From: Olivibacter domesticus
GTDB lineage: Bacteria; Bacteroidota; Bacteroidia; Sphingobacteriales; Sphingobacteriaceae
Direction: 5' to 3'
Length of the DNA: 64,000 bases
Assembly: GCF_900109575.1 (NCBI RefSeq)
Contig: NZ_FOAF01000001.1
Location: forward strand, 1,149,662-1,213,661
Positions 48,010-55,826 of the stretch are shown here, one piece after another (the first letter of the stretch is position 1; the number at the start of each line of letters is the position of its first letter). A program made the position numbers and the translations under genes. Under the pieces are notes generated by a model. It searched no databases, was not told the origin of the DNA, and worked only from the letters and a program-made list of their open reading frames with translations.

Positions 48010-48846
48010 ATGAATCGTTTTATTATATATATAATCGTATTAATCACGAACCTCGCATTTATCGGATGCGACCCGATGGAAGATCGGCTGGATATAGGAG
48101 GCGCAATTAACGCCGAACAGCTTGATATAACGGCAACACCTCTAGTCATTGATGGAAAAAACACCAACAAAGTGGTATTGGACAATAAAAGTCCGGTATT
48201 ATCGTCTTGGGATTTCGGTGTTGGAACATCAGCAAAGAAAACAGACACTGTGTTGCTCGTAGTAACAGGGCAAAACGAAATTACATTCACCGGTAGAAAC
48301 CCCGATGGCACGGAGATCTCGAAAACACTATCCGTAAATGTGGATGAACTATACTTTGAAGTACCTTTAGAATGGAGCTATCTAACAGGTGGCACTGAAA
48401 AAGAATGGACCTGGGATGATACACAGCCAGCCGTATGGGGTAATGGAGGTTACATGACCAATTCAGCGCCCGCATGGTGGACGCTTAAGATAGCCGACAT
48501 TGACGATCAAGCGGCAAACGAAGGTGCTGGTGCGAAAATGACTTTTTCGCTTAAAGGCGCCAAGTTCACCAAAGAAAAATCGGACGGTTCTACCGAGACT
48601 GGAAAATTCACGTTTGATATGACGAAAAAGATAACCTTAGATGACGGCACGGTTTGGGCAAAAGGCAAACTAACACTCAGTGGCGCTACCGTTCTTTGCG
48701 GCAAATCGCCTAATGAGGATGGCGCTCCTGTTTATGTGTATGACATCTTGTTGCTAAACGATGGAAGCATGGTGCTCAGCTATCCGGAACCCGGAGCTGG
48801 CTCAGGCGGAACAGGTTGGTTCTGGATGTTTAAAGCAAGTAATTAA
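48010..48846 (+). CDS. Putative surface glycan-binding lipoprotein of the mannan PUL
   Basis: A 278-residue protein with signal peptide and lipobox (NLAFIGC, Cys near residue 20) at the position of SusE/SusF. It starts 16 nt after SusD. Residues about 25-120 resemble an Ig-like/PKD module (VVLDNKSPVLSSWDFGVG; VLLVVTGQNEITFTG), and the C-terminal part is rich in Trp/Tyr and Gly (TWDDTQPAVWGNGGYMTN, SGGTGWFWMFKAS), suiting carbohydrate binding. No named family is recognised. The likely role is binding mannan at the cell surface. Confidence 0.75.
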   Translation: MNRFIIYIIVLITNLAFIGCDPMEDRLDIGGAINAEQLDITATPLVIDGKNTNKVVLDNKSPVLSSWDFGVGTSAKKTDTVLLVVTGQNEITFTGRNPDGTEISKTLSVNVDELYFEVPLEWSYLTGGTEKEWTWDDTQPAVWGNGGYMTNSAPAWWTLKIADIDDQAANEGAGAKMTFSLKGAKFTKEKSDGSTETGKFTFDMTKKITLDDGTVWAKGKLTLSGATVLCGKSPNEDGAPVYVYDILLLNDGSMVLSYPEPGAGSGGTGWFWMFKASN

Positions 48847-48871
48847 GGGCTAAGGACGTTATGAAATTTCA

Positions 48872-48905
48872 ATAAATAGGAGGTGTAGTACCACCTCCTA
48901 TTTAT
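48872..48905. terminator. Bidirectional terminator between lipoprotein and AraC genes
   Basis: A perfect 14-bp stem (ATAAATAGGAGGTG, 48872-48885, with CACCTCCTATTTAT, 48892-48905) around the loop TAGTAC. It lies 26 nt after the plus-strand stop and touches the minus-strand AraC stop. Confidence 0.75.
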
Positions 48906-49786
48906 CAAACCAGCACCTTCTTTTTCAGATAGTTATCTCTAAATTCAGAAGGAGCATATTTTTTACTTTTCTTAAAAAGTCTGTTAAAGTTTGAAATATT
49001 ATTAAAACCACAGTCATAGCAGATTTCAGCTACCGTCATTCGTGATTCAATCAATAAGCGGGTGGCATGGCCCAATCGAATGTCAATAATATAATCGGTA
49101 AGAGACCGGCCTGTTCGTAATTTAAAAAAACGACTAAAGGCAACGGGCGACATCCCTGTTAAATCTGCCATTTGGTTCAGACGAATATCCTTCTTATAGT
49201 TATCAAATATATACTGTTGAACCTTTTTTATCCTACGACTGTTGTTGTCAACCGTTACATGAGCAAATGAGGTGCTAGATAAACTTTTGGCTACATCCGT
49301 AAAACCCGATAACTCGTGTAATATCGTCAGAAATTTCATTACGGTATAAAAGCCTTGCTCGCCATGAGCAATCGTATCCAACAAATGATATACCTTCATA
49401 ATAGCCTTCAAGGGATATGAAATGCCATTCTGAGCTTTTTCCAACATAGCTTTAATGCTATTAAATTGATTTTTATGAAGAAAGTTGTTGAAAAACAAAT
49501 CAGGTGAAAACTGTACGGTAATCTCCCGTACATTTGTCAGCTTACAATTGTTCTGAAGCCAAGCATGTTCCAGATCTTTGCCCGTAATAAGCACCAGGTC
49601 GTAATCACCGATGGTTTCTATTGAATCGCCCACAATCCGTTTCACCCCTGCCGCACGTTCGATGAAATTTAATTCGTATTCCTCGTGGCTATGTATAGGG
49701 TAAGTGAACTCACTTTTCACACGATCGGCAATGTACAGGCAATCTTTAGGTGAAAGCGGTGTTATCTCGCGTAATATTGAAGACAT
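48905..49786 (-). CDS. AraC-family regulator with cupin domain (likely mannan PUL regulator)
   Basis: A 293-residue soluble regulator. Residues about 30-110 form a cupin-like beta barrel (FTYPIHSHEEYELNFIERAAGVKRIVGD) that probably binds a sugar; the C-terminal 100 residues form the double helix-turn-helix (IRLNQMADLTGMSPVAFSRFFKLRTGRSLTDYI; VAEICYDCGFNNISNFNRLFKKSKKYAPSEFR). It closes the mannan locus and converges on its lipoprotein gene. The sugar ligand is not known from sequence; mannobiose is the natural guess. Confidence 0.9.
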   Translation of the reverse strand: MSSILREITPLSPKDCLYIADRVKSEFTYPIHSHEEYELNFIERAAGVKRIVGDSIETIGDYDLVLITGKDLEHAWLQNNCKLTNVREITVQFSPDLFFNNFLHKNQFNSIKAMLEKAQNGISYPLKAIMKVYHLLDTIAHGEQGFYTVMKFLTILHELSGFTDVAKSLSSTSFAHVTVDNNSRRIKKVQQYIFDNYKKDIRLNQMADLTGMSPVAFSRFFKLRTGRSLTDYIIDIRLGHATRLLIESRMTVAEICYDCGFNNISNFNRLFKKSKKYAPSEFRDNYLKKKVLV

Positions 49787-49925
49787 AGATATAGGTTTCG
49801 AGCTAAATTAACTATAAAGTTCGAATACAGCAATACTAAACCATTGCTTTTCACAACAAAGAGAACCCCATGCCTAATTAACACCTGCCCAAGCCCTAAG
49901 TTCTTAAATTGTATGCATGAAGTAT

Positions 49926-49971
49926 GATCTTGACAGTGCGTTCATTAAATTATTAGAAAGAGATGAAAATG
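49926..49971 (+). pseudogene. Fragment of a ParE toxin start
   Basis: About 46 bases match 28777-28822 (the antitoxin/toxin junction) with three substitutions and one missing base by eye, for example GATCTTGAC, ATTAAATTATTAGAAAGAG. The reading frame is lost after about 15 codons. It stands right beside repeat unit copy 3, as the intact toxin stands near copy 1. Confidence 0.8.
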
Positions 49972-49988
49972 CTGTAAATTTACTAAAC

Positions 49989-50089
49989 AAAAAAAGTCTT
50001 CAACCGGGGAGATTGAAGACTTTTAACTAACCAATTATAAACCTAAATTATGATGACACAAAGATAGTGTACAAATTACACTTTGACAA
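49989..50089 (-). ncRNA. Repeat unit copy 3: candidate small RNA
   Basis: TTG (50087-50089), 20 nt, TATCTTTG (50059-50066), leader, the identical 12-bp stem and C-rich loop, and T7 at 49989-49995, all on the minus strand. Similarity runs to about 50135. It lies 298 nt after the Fic stop and about 200 nt upstream of the AraC regulator, and its downstream end meets the toxin fragment at 49926-49971. Confidence 0.55.
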
Positions 50090-50148
50090 GTTTTCTTACA
50101 TTTTTTTTCTACTATGAGATAAGCATGACATTAGGTTGATACAAGTTT

Positions 50149-50180
50149 GAGTTGCGAGTTGTCAGTTGCGAGTTGTGAGT
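50149..50180 (+). repeat. Heptanucleotide tandem repeat (GAGTTGY)
   Basis: Units GAGTTGC, GAGTTGT, CAGTTGC, GAGTTGT and a partial GAGT run from 50149 to 50180, 4.6 units of 7 bp. It is in non-coding DNA and of the sort that varies by slippage. Confidence 0.7.
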
Positions 50181-50275
50181 GACGGAAGCATTGCGCGATA
50201 AATGACACGCTTGTACGACCCATGGATCAAATAAATAATAGTCCGATAGGAAAGTCTGTTCATAACAAAAAAAAT

Positions 50276-50343
50276 CGGCCTCAAAATGTTCGGGCAGTAA
50301 AGGCTAAGTAACTGTACAGCCGCTCGAAGAACATTTTAAGCCG
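50276..50343. repeat. Imperfect inverted repeat with a 37-nt centre
   Basis: CGGCCTCAAAATGTTC (50276-50291) pairs with GAACATTTTAAGCCG (50329-50343) with two irregularities. It may be a small mobile-element relic or a structured RNA. Together with the following hairpin it occupies the 3' side of the Fic gene. No second copy was noticed in this window. Confidence 0.5.
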
Positions 50344-50356
50344 AGAGCTTTCTTTG

Positions 50357-50385
50357 CTACTTTCTTTCGCGGAGAAAGAAAGTAG
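50357..50385. terminator. Hairpin just after the Fic stop
   Basis: CTACTTTCTTTC (50357-50368) and GAAAGAAAGTAG (50374-50385) form a perfect 12-bp stem with a 5-nt loop, one base from the Fic stop codon. It probably ends the Fic transcript, although no strong T run follows. The sequence type is reminiscent of repetitive extragenic palindromes. Confidence 0.55.
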
Positions 50386-50386
50386 G

Positions 50387-51484
50387 TTAAAAAACCAATT
50401 CATACCTAACAGACCTGCCGGCACCAATTTGATTCAAGATCCCTATAGCGTGCAAGTGTTGTAAATCTCGGGTGGCAGTTGCTTTAGAAGTTTTAGCTAT
50501 CGCCATGAACTTTTTAGCTGTCATCCCGCCTTCAAAGCCCTCCAATCCATTTTCGAGCATTCGTTTAATCACCTTTAATTCCCGCTCATTAAGGAGGGCA
50601 GTAAACCGATCAAAAAATTTGGCCTTTTTTACGGTGAACTCCACCAACTCTCTTGCATTTCGTTGTGCTTCTACTATAACCTCGGTAAAATAATGAATCC
50701 ATGCTGTTAAATCTAAGCCCGACTGCGCCTGTTTTAGTGCCTCGTAATATTGCTTTTTGTCTTTTTCAATGGTTTTGGATATAGACAGCAAAACAGGGCT
50801 CTGAAGTGTATTGGAGAGTGTATATTCAGCCAAAGCTCTTCCAACACGTCCATTTCCGTCTTCAAAGGGATGGATAGACTCAAAATAAACATGGGCAACT
50901 GCGGCCTTTAATAAAGCCTGCATAATGTTGTCTTTTACGTCAAAACGATCGTGATGAAACCAGTCTATAAACTGCTCCATCTCTTTGGGCATTTGAGAAG
51001 ATGGGGGTGCCTCGTAATGGATAATCTCTTTGCCATATGCGCCCGAGACAACCTGCATTGGCTCTTCACCCCTACGCCATTCACCTCCACTAATTTTTGG
51101 AAAACCCTCCACTAAAAGCCGATGCCAACGCTGTATCATATTGAGTGACAATTTGTCCGCAGCATCTGTTCTAACAGTGGTCATCAATTTAGCTATCCCA
51201 GTAACTCGCTTATCGCGAACAGGGGTGTCATCATCTAATCCTAAATTTCTCTTGATAGAAGACATGACATCTTCACGGCTCATATACTCCCCTTCAATTT
51301 CAGATGTTTTGATAGCTTCTGCTATAAGAACTTCTACCAGGGCCTCTTGCTTCAACTCATCATTCAAGCCCGTTATCAGGCCGCCTATCAATCCAAGCTC
51401 CCTTGCAAATACGATGCTAGTAGCGGATAGATCTGCTATCGAATAAGTGAAATTGGGCCAATCTTTATATTGCCAGTTGTACAT
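50387..51484 (-). CDS. fic: Fic-family AMP-transferase with N-terminal inhibitory helix
   Basis: A 365-residue protein. The inhibitory motif TSEIEGEY (S/T-xxx-E-G type) lies near residue 60, N-terminal to the Fic core, which makes it a class II Fic protein. The Fic motif HPFEDGNGRVGR begins near residue 205 with the catalytic His. The C-terminal part (MTAKKFMAIAKTSKATATRDLQHLHAIGILNQIGAGRSVRYEL) is a winged helix that could bind DNA. Fic enzymes modify hydroxyl side chains of targets with AMP, and in some cases act as toxins or self-regulators. Two palindromic operators lie directly upstream, fitting autoregulation through the winged helix. Confidence 0.9.
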   Translation of the reverse strand: MYNWQYKDWPNFTYSIADLSATSIVFARELGLIGGLITGLNDELKQEALVEVLIAEAIKTSEIEGEYMSREDVMSSIKRNLGLDDDTPVRDKRVTGIAKLMTTVRTDAADKLSLNMIQRWHRLLVEGFPKISGGEWRRGEEPMQVVSGAYGKEIIHYEAPPSSQMPKEMEQFIDWFHHDRFDVKDNIMQALLKAAVAHVYFESIHPFEDGNGRVGRALAEYTLSNTLQSPVLLSISKTIEKDKKQYYEALKQAQSGLDLTAWIHYFTEVIVEAQRNARELVEFTVKKAKFFDRFTALLNERELKVIKRMLENGLEGFEGGMTAKKFMAIAKTSKATATRDLQHLHAIGILNQIGAGRSVRYELVF

Positions 51485-51486
51485 AA

Positions 51487-51559
51487 TGAGCCGATTAGTA
51501 TAATTAATCGGCTCAAATATAACATTTTTTTGAGCCGATTAAAAGAAATAATCGGCTCA
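51487..51559 (-). promoter_or_regulatory. Twin operator upstream of fic
   Basis: TGAGCCGATTA-N7-TAATCGGCTCA occurs twice: 51487-51497/51505-51515 and 51531-51541/51549-51559. Arms are 11 bp and identical, both spacers are 7 nt, and the centres are 44 bp apart (about four helical turns). The -7-like box TATATTTG (51514-51521) lies at the edge of the first copy, and the start codon is 3 nt beyond it, so a bound repressor would block transcription and translation signals. Confidence 0.75.
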
Positions 51560-51611
51560 TGTTCCCAATAAAGCGGCTTAAGTACACCAATCAAAAACAA
51601 TCCTATTTTCT

Positions 51612-54338
51612 TCATATAATTTCTACTTTCAGCGATTCCGTCGGTTTTAAAACAAGAGTAGTTTTCAAGCGAATCAACATCTTATTGTTTAACTGCTCCG
51701 CCTTTAATGCGATTTTTTTACCGTTGTGGTGAACAATAACTTGCCTTTCCTCGCCAGCATTCAACAGTTCAAAGGATAAGGACGAAAGCGTTAATTCTCC
51801 ATAAGCTAAGCTAATTGTATGACGTTGTTGCCCGTTGTTTTTTTGCTGTGAATAGGTGCCCCAACCCTCCGCAGCGGTAAAGGCAGCACGAAAATCCTCC
51901 GGTTTAACCTTAGGGGCAAAACCGATATGCCCTTTCGGGCCATGATATTCATAACCACATGCGCTGATAAAAGTACCGTAACTAGCCATCGCCCGCGCGT
52001 AGTGGTCACTGCATTCTATCTCATTAAACGGATTTCTTTTAGCGGCATGGTAACGATCATGTATTACCCGCGTCAGTATCAAACTTTCGTCTATCATCCC
52101 TTCAGCCATCATATGGGCCGCTACCTGATGTTCAAAACCGCTCATACATTCGTGGAAATAGCCCAATTGCCAAGTTACATTCTCTCCATAAGGTTTCGGT
52201 TCATTCTTCGGGTTCGTATTCATCACCATCCCACCCTCACCTGCAAGAGCATAAGGCCTTCCACCAACATGCGTTTTGATATAGGGGCCTACATCCATGG
52301 CAAAATTGTATTTCCACAACGCTTTTAAAGCCGAAAGCGTTTTATCCCGATCCAATACCCGTGGCAGTCCCACCTGAAAAGCCCAGCTTTGTCCATATAC
52401 CTGATCAATGTGGCACGTATTATAAGAGCCTAGCTTCTTTCTACCCTGCACTGAATCTGGCCGATGAATAAAGTATTCCCCGTTATAAAGCTGCTCTTCC
52501 ATGTTTTTACGACCTTTTGTCACATATTCCGAACAAACTTTAGCGAAAGCTTTATCTCCTACCTCATTCGCCATCTCCTCCGCTGCGCGGGCCGCAGCAA
52601 CACAAAGCCCTACAATCCAAGCAATTTCACCCTCCCATACGGCATCCAAGGTATTTTCCATCGGTGTATCAATCATACCATCCCCATTTTTATCCTGTGC
52701 CAACATAAATTGCACGGCCTTTTTTATACCGAACCAATTGGTTTTTAAGAACTGGTCATCACTACTCATCTGATGTTCCCGGTAAAAACGCAAAATCGTA
52801 CCGGCCTGCCCGTCGATCGCTGGATGGGTTTGATTTTCTCCACGAAAAAGGATCACACCGCTATCTTGCTTAAAGCCTACACCCAGATCCACCCGCTGCC
52901 GAAGATCACGTTCCAATTCCGGAAATATACGAGCAACTGCCTGCGCATACTGCCAAACATGGGTACAAGTGCCCGGGCAGGCTCCTACACCTTCCCACCC
53001 CCAAAAACGGCCACTTGCAAAACGATAGGTATTCGCCGTTGCCAAGGTACCGATATTCACAAAGGTACGGTCCAAAAACCAATGCGGTAAAGAACTGTCA
53101 TTCCAGGTCTGCTGCCACAGTTCCGTATGGGTGGTTAGATAATCCCACTTCGATGCGATGTATTGGTTTACCTCCCATGCATCTTTAAATTTCGTTGCAT
53201 ACCAATAACCCGCCTGCGCATCCTTTACCAACTCCTTCAATTTCGGATGCAGATTATTAAAATGCCAGGAAATGGAATAATCCGCTTTAAAGCTCTTTCC
53301 AGCTTCAATAGCACTGCCCAATAAGATCGCTCCTACTAACTTCTCTCCTGCATCTTTTTCTATTTGTGCAGCGCCTTGTTCAAGCTTGTTAAAACTTTCA
53401 CTGCTGACCGGCCACGGTGAAAAATCGGCAATACAATAGGCGTCCTGTGTATGGCAAGCTAAACACATCGTACCCGCATCCTGTGCAGAGGCAAGAGCCT
53501 TGTCCGTACTGCTAAAATCAAATAACAAAGCCTTTCCCCTCTCCAGATCATTCACCTTACTTCGCTTCTTTCCCTTGCCTTTTTCGGCAGTAAACCTATT
53601 CGCTCCGTTTTCCATCCATCCAACAATGGACATTTCCAGATCCTCATTCACTAGATTTTTGATTTCCAGACGCAGAATAGTGGCGGGTAAGGAAGAACTC
53701 TCAGTATCTAAAGGAATAAAAGGAGCATAAGCTGTGAATTGCACTTCCACAGGAAATTCCGACGTTTTATAGGTGATCAAGGATATTGGATAAGAAGGTT
53801 GAAAGATCACCTCCTCCCAATGATCGGCTTTCAATTCCTTTATAAAAGTTTCTCCCTTATAAATAACTTTAATAGCGAAACCCTGATCCAGCACTCTTTT
53901 ATTCTCAGCAATAGCCGGTTCAACATAAGCAGATCCATCTCGCGATCGTATCTCACGCACCGAAGTGCCGTCATCCCAGCGCACCGTTTTCGGGTCAATC
54001 CCTTCATGACACGGCTCGATCGTTTGGTTATATATCTGCCAAAGCCATAAGCGCCCATCCCCACCGATATAGACGGTTCCGCTGTGCAGTCCGCCAACAG
54101 GCATACCGATATAATTCAGCTCGTTTCGACTTTTCAAATAGCTAATCGGCGTCCCTCGCACTCTTAGGCCCCGCAACCAGTTCGCATCGATATTTTTATC
54201 AACAGGGATGTTATGTTTCGGATAATCCTGGGCAAAAGTACTCGCTGCCCACGTGGGGAATCGAGTCGCTAGTAAACCGAATCCAATAAGTACTGATTGC
54301 TTTAAAAATCTTCGTCGCTGCATTTTATTATTCATCAT
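51612..54338 (-). CDS. GH116-family glycosidase, Tat-exported
   Basis: A 908-residue protein of the GBA2-like glycosidase family GH116. The N-terminus MQRRRFLKQSVLIGFGLLAT is a twin-arginine signal. The N-terminal beta-sandwich domain (LNYIGMPVGGLHSGTVYIGGDG, residues about 70-330) and a C-terminal alpha/alpha barrel (YRFASGRFWGWEGVGACPGTCTHVWQY; DGMIDTPMENTLDAVWEGE; YGQSWAFQVGLPRVL) follow, as in GH116. Family members hydrolyse beta-glucosides or related beta-linked sugars. It starts about 30 nt after the relic at 54369, and no SusC/D remains nearby on this strand, although one scar suggests it was once in a PUL. Confidence 0.9.
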   Translation of the reverse strand: MMNNKMQRRRFLKQSVLIGFGLLATRFPTWAASTFAQDYPKHNIPVDKNIDANWLRGLRVRGTPISYLKSRNELNYIGMPVGGLHSGTVYIGGDGRLWLWQIYNQTIEPCHEGIDPKTVRWDDGTSVREIRSRDGSAYVEPAIAENKRVLDQGFAIKVIYKGETFIKELKADHWEEVIFQPSYPISLITYKTSEFPVEVQFTAYAPFIPLDTESSSLPATILRLEIKNLVNEDLEMSIVGWMENGANRFTAEKGKGKKRSKVNDLERGKALLFDFSSTDKALASAQDAGTMCLACHTQDAYCIADFSPWPVSSESFNKLEQGAAQIEKDAGEKLVGAILLGSAIEAGKSFKADYSISWHFNNLHPKLKELVKDAQAGYWYATKFKDAWEVNQYIASKWDYLTTHTELWQQTWNDSSLPHWFLDRTFVNIGTLATANTYRFASGRFWGWEGVGACPGTCTHVWQYAQAVARIFPELERDLRQRVDLGVGFKQDSGVILFRGENQTHPAIDGQAGTILRFYREHQMSSDDQFLKTNWFGIKKAVQFMLAQDKNGDGMIDTPMENTLDAVWEGEIAWIVGLCVAAARAAEEMANEVGDKAFAKVCSEYVTKGRKNMEEQLYNGEYFIHRPDSVQGRKKLGSYNTCHIDQVYGQSWAFQVGLPRVLDRDKTLSALKALWKYNFAMDVGPYIKTHVGGRPYALAGEGGMVMNTNPKNEPKPYGENVTWQLGYFHECMSGFEHQVAAHMMAEGMIDESLILTRVIHDRYHAAKRNPFNEIECSDHYARAMASYGTFISACGYEYHGPKGHIGFAPKVKPEDFRAAFTAAEGWGTYSQQKNNGQQRHTISLAYGELTLSSLSFELLNAGEERQVIVHHNGKKIALKAEQLNNKMLIRLKTTLVLKPTESLKVEII

Positions 54339-54368
54339 AGTCCATCAACAATTAAATTTTGAAAATTC

Positions 54369-54551
54369 CTACCAGCCCGGATTCTGTATCACGTCTTGCA
54401 GACCTTCCTCATCCTGTATAAACTTTAAGCTATATCTGTACAAGGCGTCGAAACTATTATTATAAATTACCGTAAAGGCTGATTGGCTACCTCTGATGAA
54501 AGCGGGCCAGTGAGTGGCAATTAGATTATAAGTAGCTTGGTTCGTATTCAT
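54369..54551 (-). pseudogene. Deletion scar: ECF sigma N-terminus joined to a SusD C-terminus
   Basis: The 60-residue frame begins like an ECF sigma factor (WPAFIRGSQSAFTVIYNNSF; ALYRYSLKFIQDEEGLQDVIQ) and ends NPGW-stop, the usual last residues of SusD proteins. An intact ECF protein is about 190 residues. The natural order in such loci is ECF, FecR, SusC, SusD, then enzyme genes, and the GH116 gene follows here by about 30 nt. A single deletion removing FecR, SusC and most of SusD explains the chimera. The joining point lies near 54378-54385. Confidence 0.65.
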
Positions 54552-55137
54552 ACAATGACATTATACCATCGCCCCTCATTACAAATTTCAGCAAAAAAAA
54601 TTTCAATTATTAGGCAACTATTGGGTTACACATAGTTACTAAAGGGAATAAACATCTCATTCAACAATATTAGCATTGTTGGCAACTATATTCACTAATT
54701 TATGCAATCGATTGATCAGTGGAGGTTAAGATGTAGGCGGCACGCATGCATGACCGGCCTCATGGAATGAGCGTCAAAAGATTCAGAAAAGTGGAGGATA
54801 GAAAATCATGTGAAGAAGCGAAGCGTTGGCCATCGCGCTGAGCGGCTACACAGGATTGAGCGTTCAGACCTGAATCTTTAGCGAAAGCCATAAAGCCTTG
54901 ATGTTTTGGTTCTTTCACATCCAAGGTAAAAGAACAACTAATTATCAAGAATAAAGAACAATTAACGCTAAGCATTCCTTCAGGTTTTGCAATGCCATTC
55001 TGTGCTCAAATAAAATCTATAGATTTTATAGATTAACAAAATATCCCTATATTTGGTCGGCGAATGGAATAAAGAAATAGGAAAAAACAATCTTCTTCTA
55101 CTGATGATGATCGTACCTAGCCAGTGTAAAAGATTTC
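54552..55137 (+). other. Long intergenic region without a gene
   Basis: No plausible coding frame. The stretch 54770-54950 has a less AT-rich, palindrome-like texture, including GTTCTTT (54909-54915) / AAAGAAC (54929-54935), of the type seen in repetitive extragenic elements. The region also holds the promoter of the ECF sigma gene at its 3' end. Confidence 0.4.
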
Positions 55138-55167
55138 TTGCGTGACGTGGAAAATCTACTATATTTG
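55138..55167 (+). promoter_or_regulatory. Promoter of the ECF sigma operon (TTG-N19-TATATTTG)
   Basis: TTG (55138-55140) and TATATTTG (55160-55167) are 19 nt apart, fitting the Bacteroidota consensus. Transcription would begin near 55173, about 32 nt before the ATG. Confidence 0.65.
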
Positions 55168-55204
55168 TTTCTAAACCAAAATAAATCTCAATAATTTACA
55201 TTTT

Positions 55205-55774
55205 ATGCCTGAATATAGGTTGTACACCGACGAGCAGCTTTTTCATGAGGTTAGTGCAGGAGATCATCAGGCATATAAAGAATTATATGAACGGTATTGG
55301 GAGGTACTTTGGCTTTACGTTTCTGGAACCACCCATCCAGATGATGCGAAGGATATTATACAAGACGTTTTTATTTCTATCTGGCAAAAAAGAGAAAATT
55401 TACAGCTAAAACGCTCGTTCCGCGCCTACCTGTATAGAGCGACCCTGAATAAGATAATCGACCATTCATCTCGCGCAAAATATGCCCATCATTATATCGA
55501 CACCCTTGCTAAAAACTATCAGGAAGGCCATAATACAATAGATGATCTCTTATTTGAAAAAGAGTTGATCCAACGCTTTGAAGCATGCCTTGAAAAAATG
55601 CCACCTAAAATGCGTACCATATTTCAGTTTAGCCGCGAGGACATGCTGAGCCACCAGGAAATTAGCGAACGCTTAGATATTTCACGTGATAATGTAAATA
55701 GACAGATCAAAAATGCGCTCATACGCTTAAAAAAATCCCTCTTATTACTTTTTTTATTTTTTTTCTTACCCTAA
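55205..55774 (+). CDS. ECF-type RNA polymerase sigma factor
   Basis: A 189-residue sigma factor. Region 2 (EVSAGDHQAYKELYERYW to DIIQDVFISIWQKRENLQL, about residues 15-80) and region 4 (MPPKMRTIFQFSREDMLSHQEISERLDISRDNVNRQIKNALIRLKKSL, about 133-182) are both complete. It directs transcription of the downstream SusC/D locus when the SusC STN domain signals through FecR. The FecR gene lies 52 nt downstream. Confidence 0.95.
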   Translation: MPEYRLYTDEQLFHEVSAGDHQAYKELYERYWEVLWLYVSGTTHPDDAKDIIQDVFISIWQKRENLQLKRSFRAYLYRATLNKIIDHSSRAKYAHHYIDTLAKNYQEGHNTIDDLLFEKELIQRFEACLEKMPPKMRTIFQFSREDMLSHQEISERLDISRDNVNRQIKNALIRLKKSLLLLFLFFFLP

Positions 55775-55826
55775 AGACTCATCCATCCGTCTTTGTAGAA
55801 AAGGGGAACCTAAACAATTATGCACC

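Noticed and set aside
29272-50135. The 145-bp repeats as insertion-sequence ends
   Set aside because: No transposase, no terminal inverted repeats and no target-site duplications are visible around the copies.
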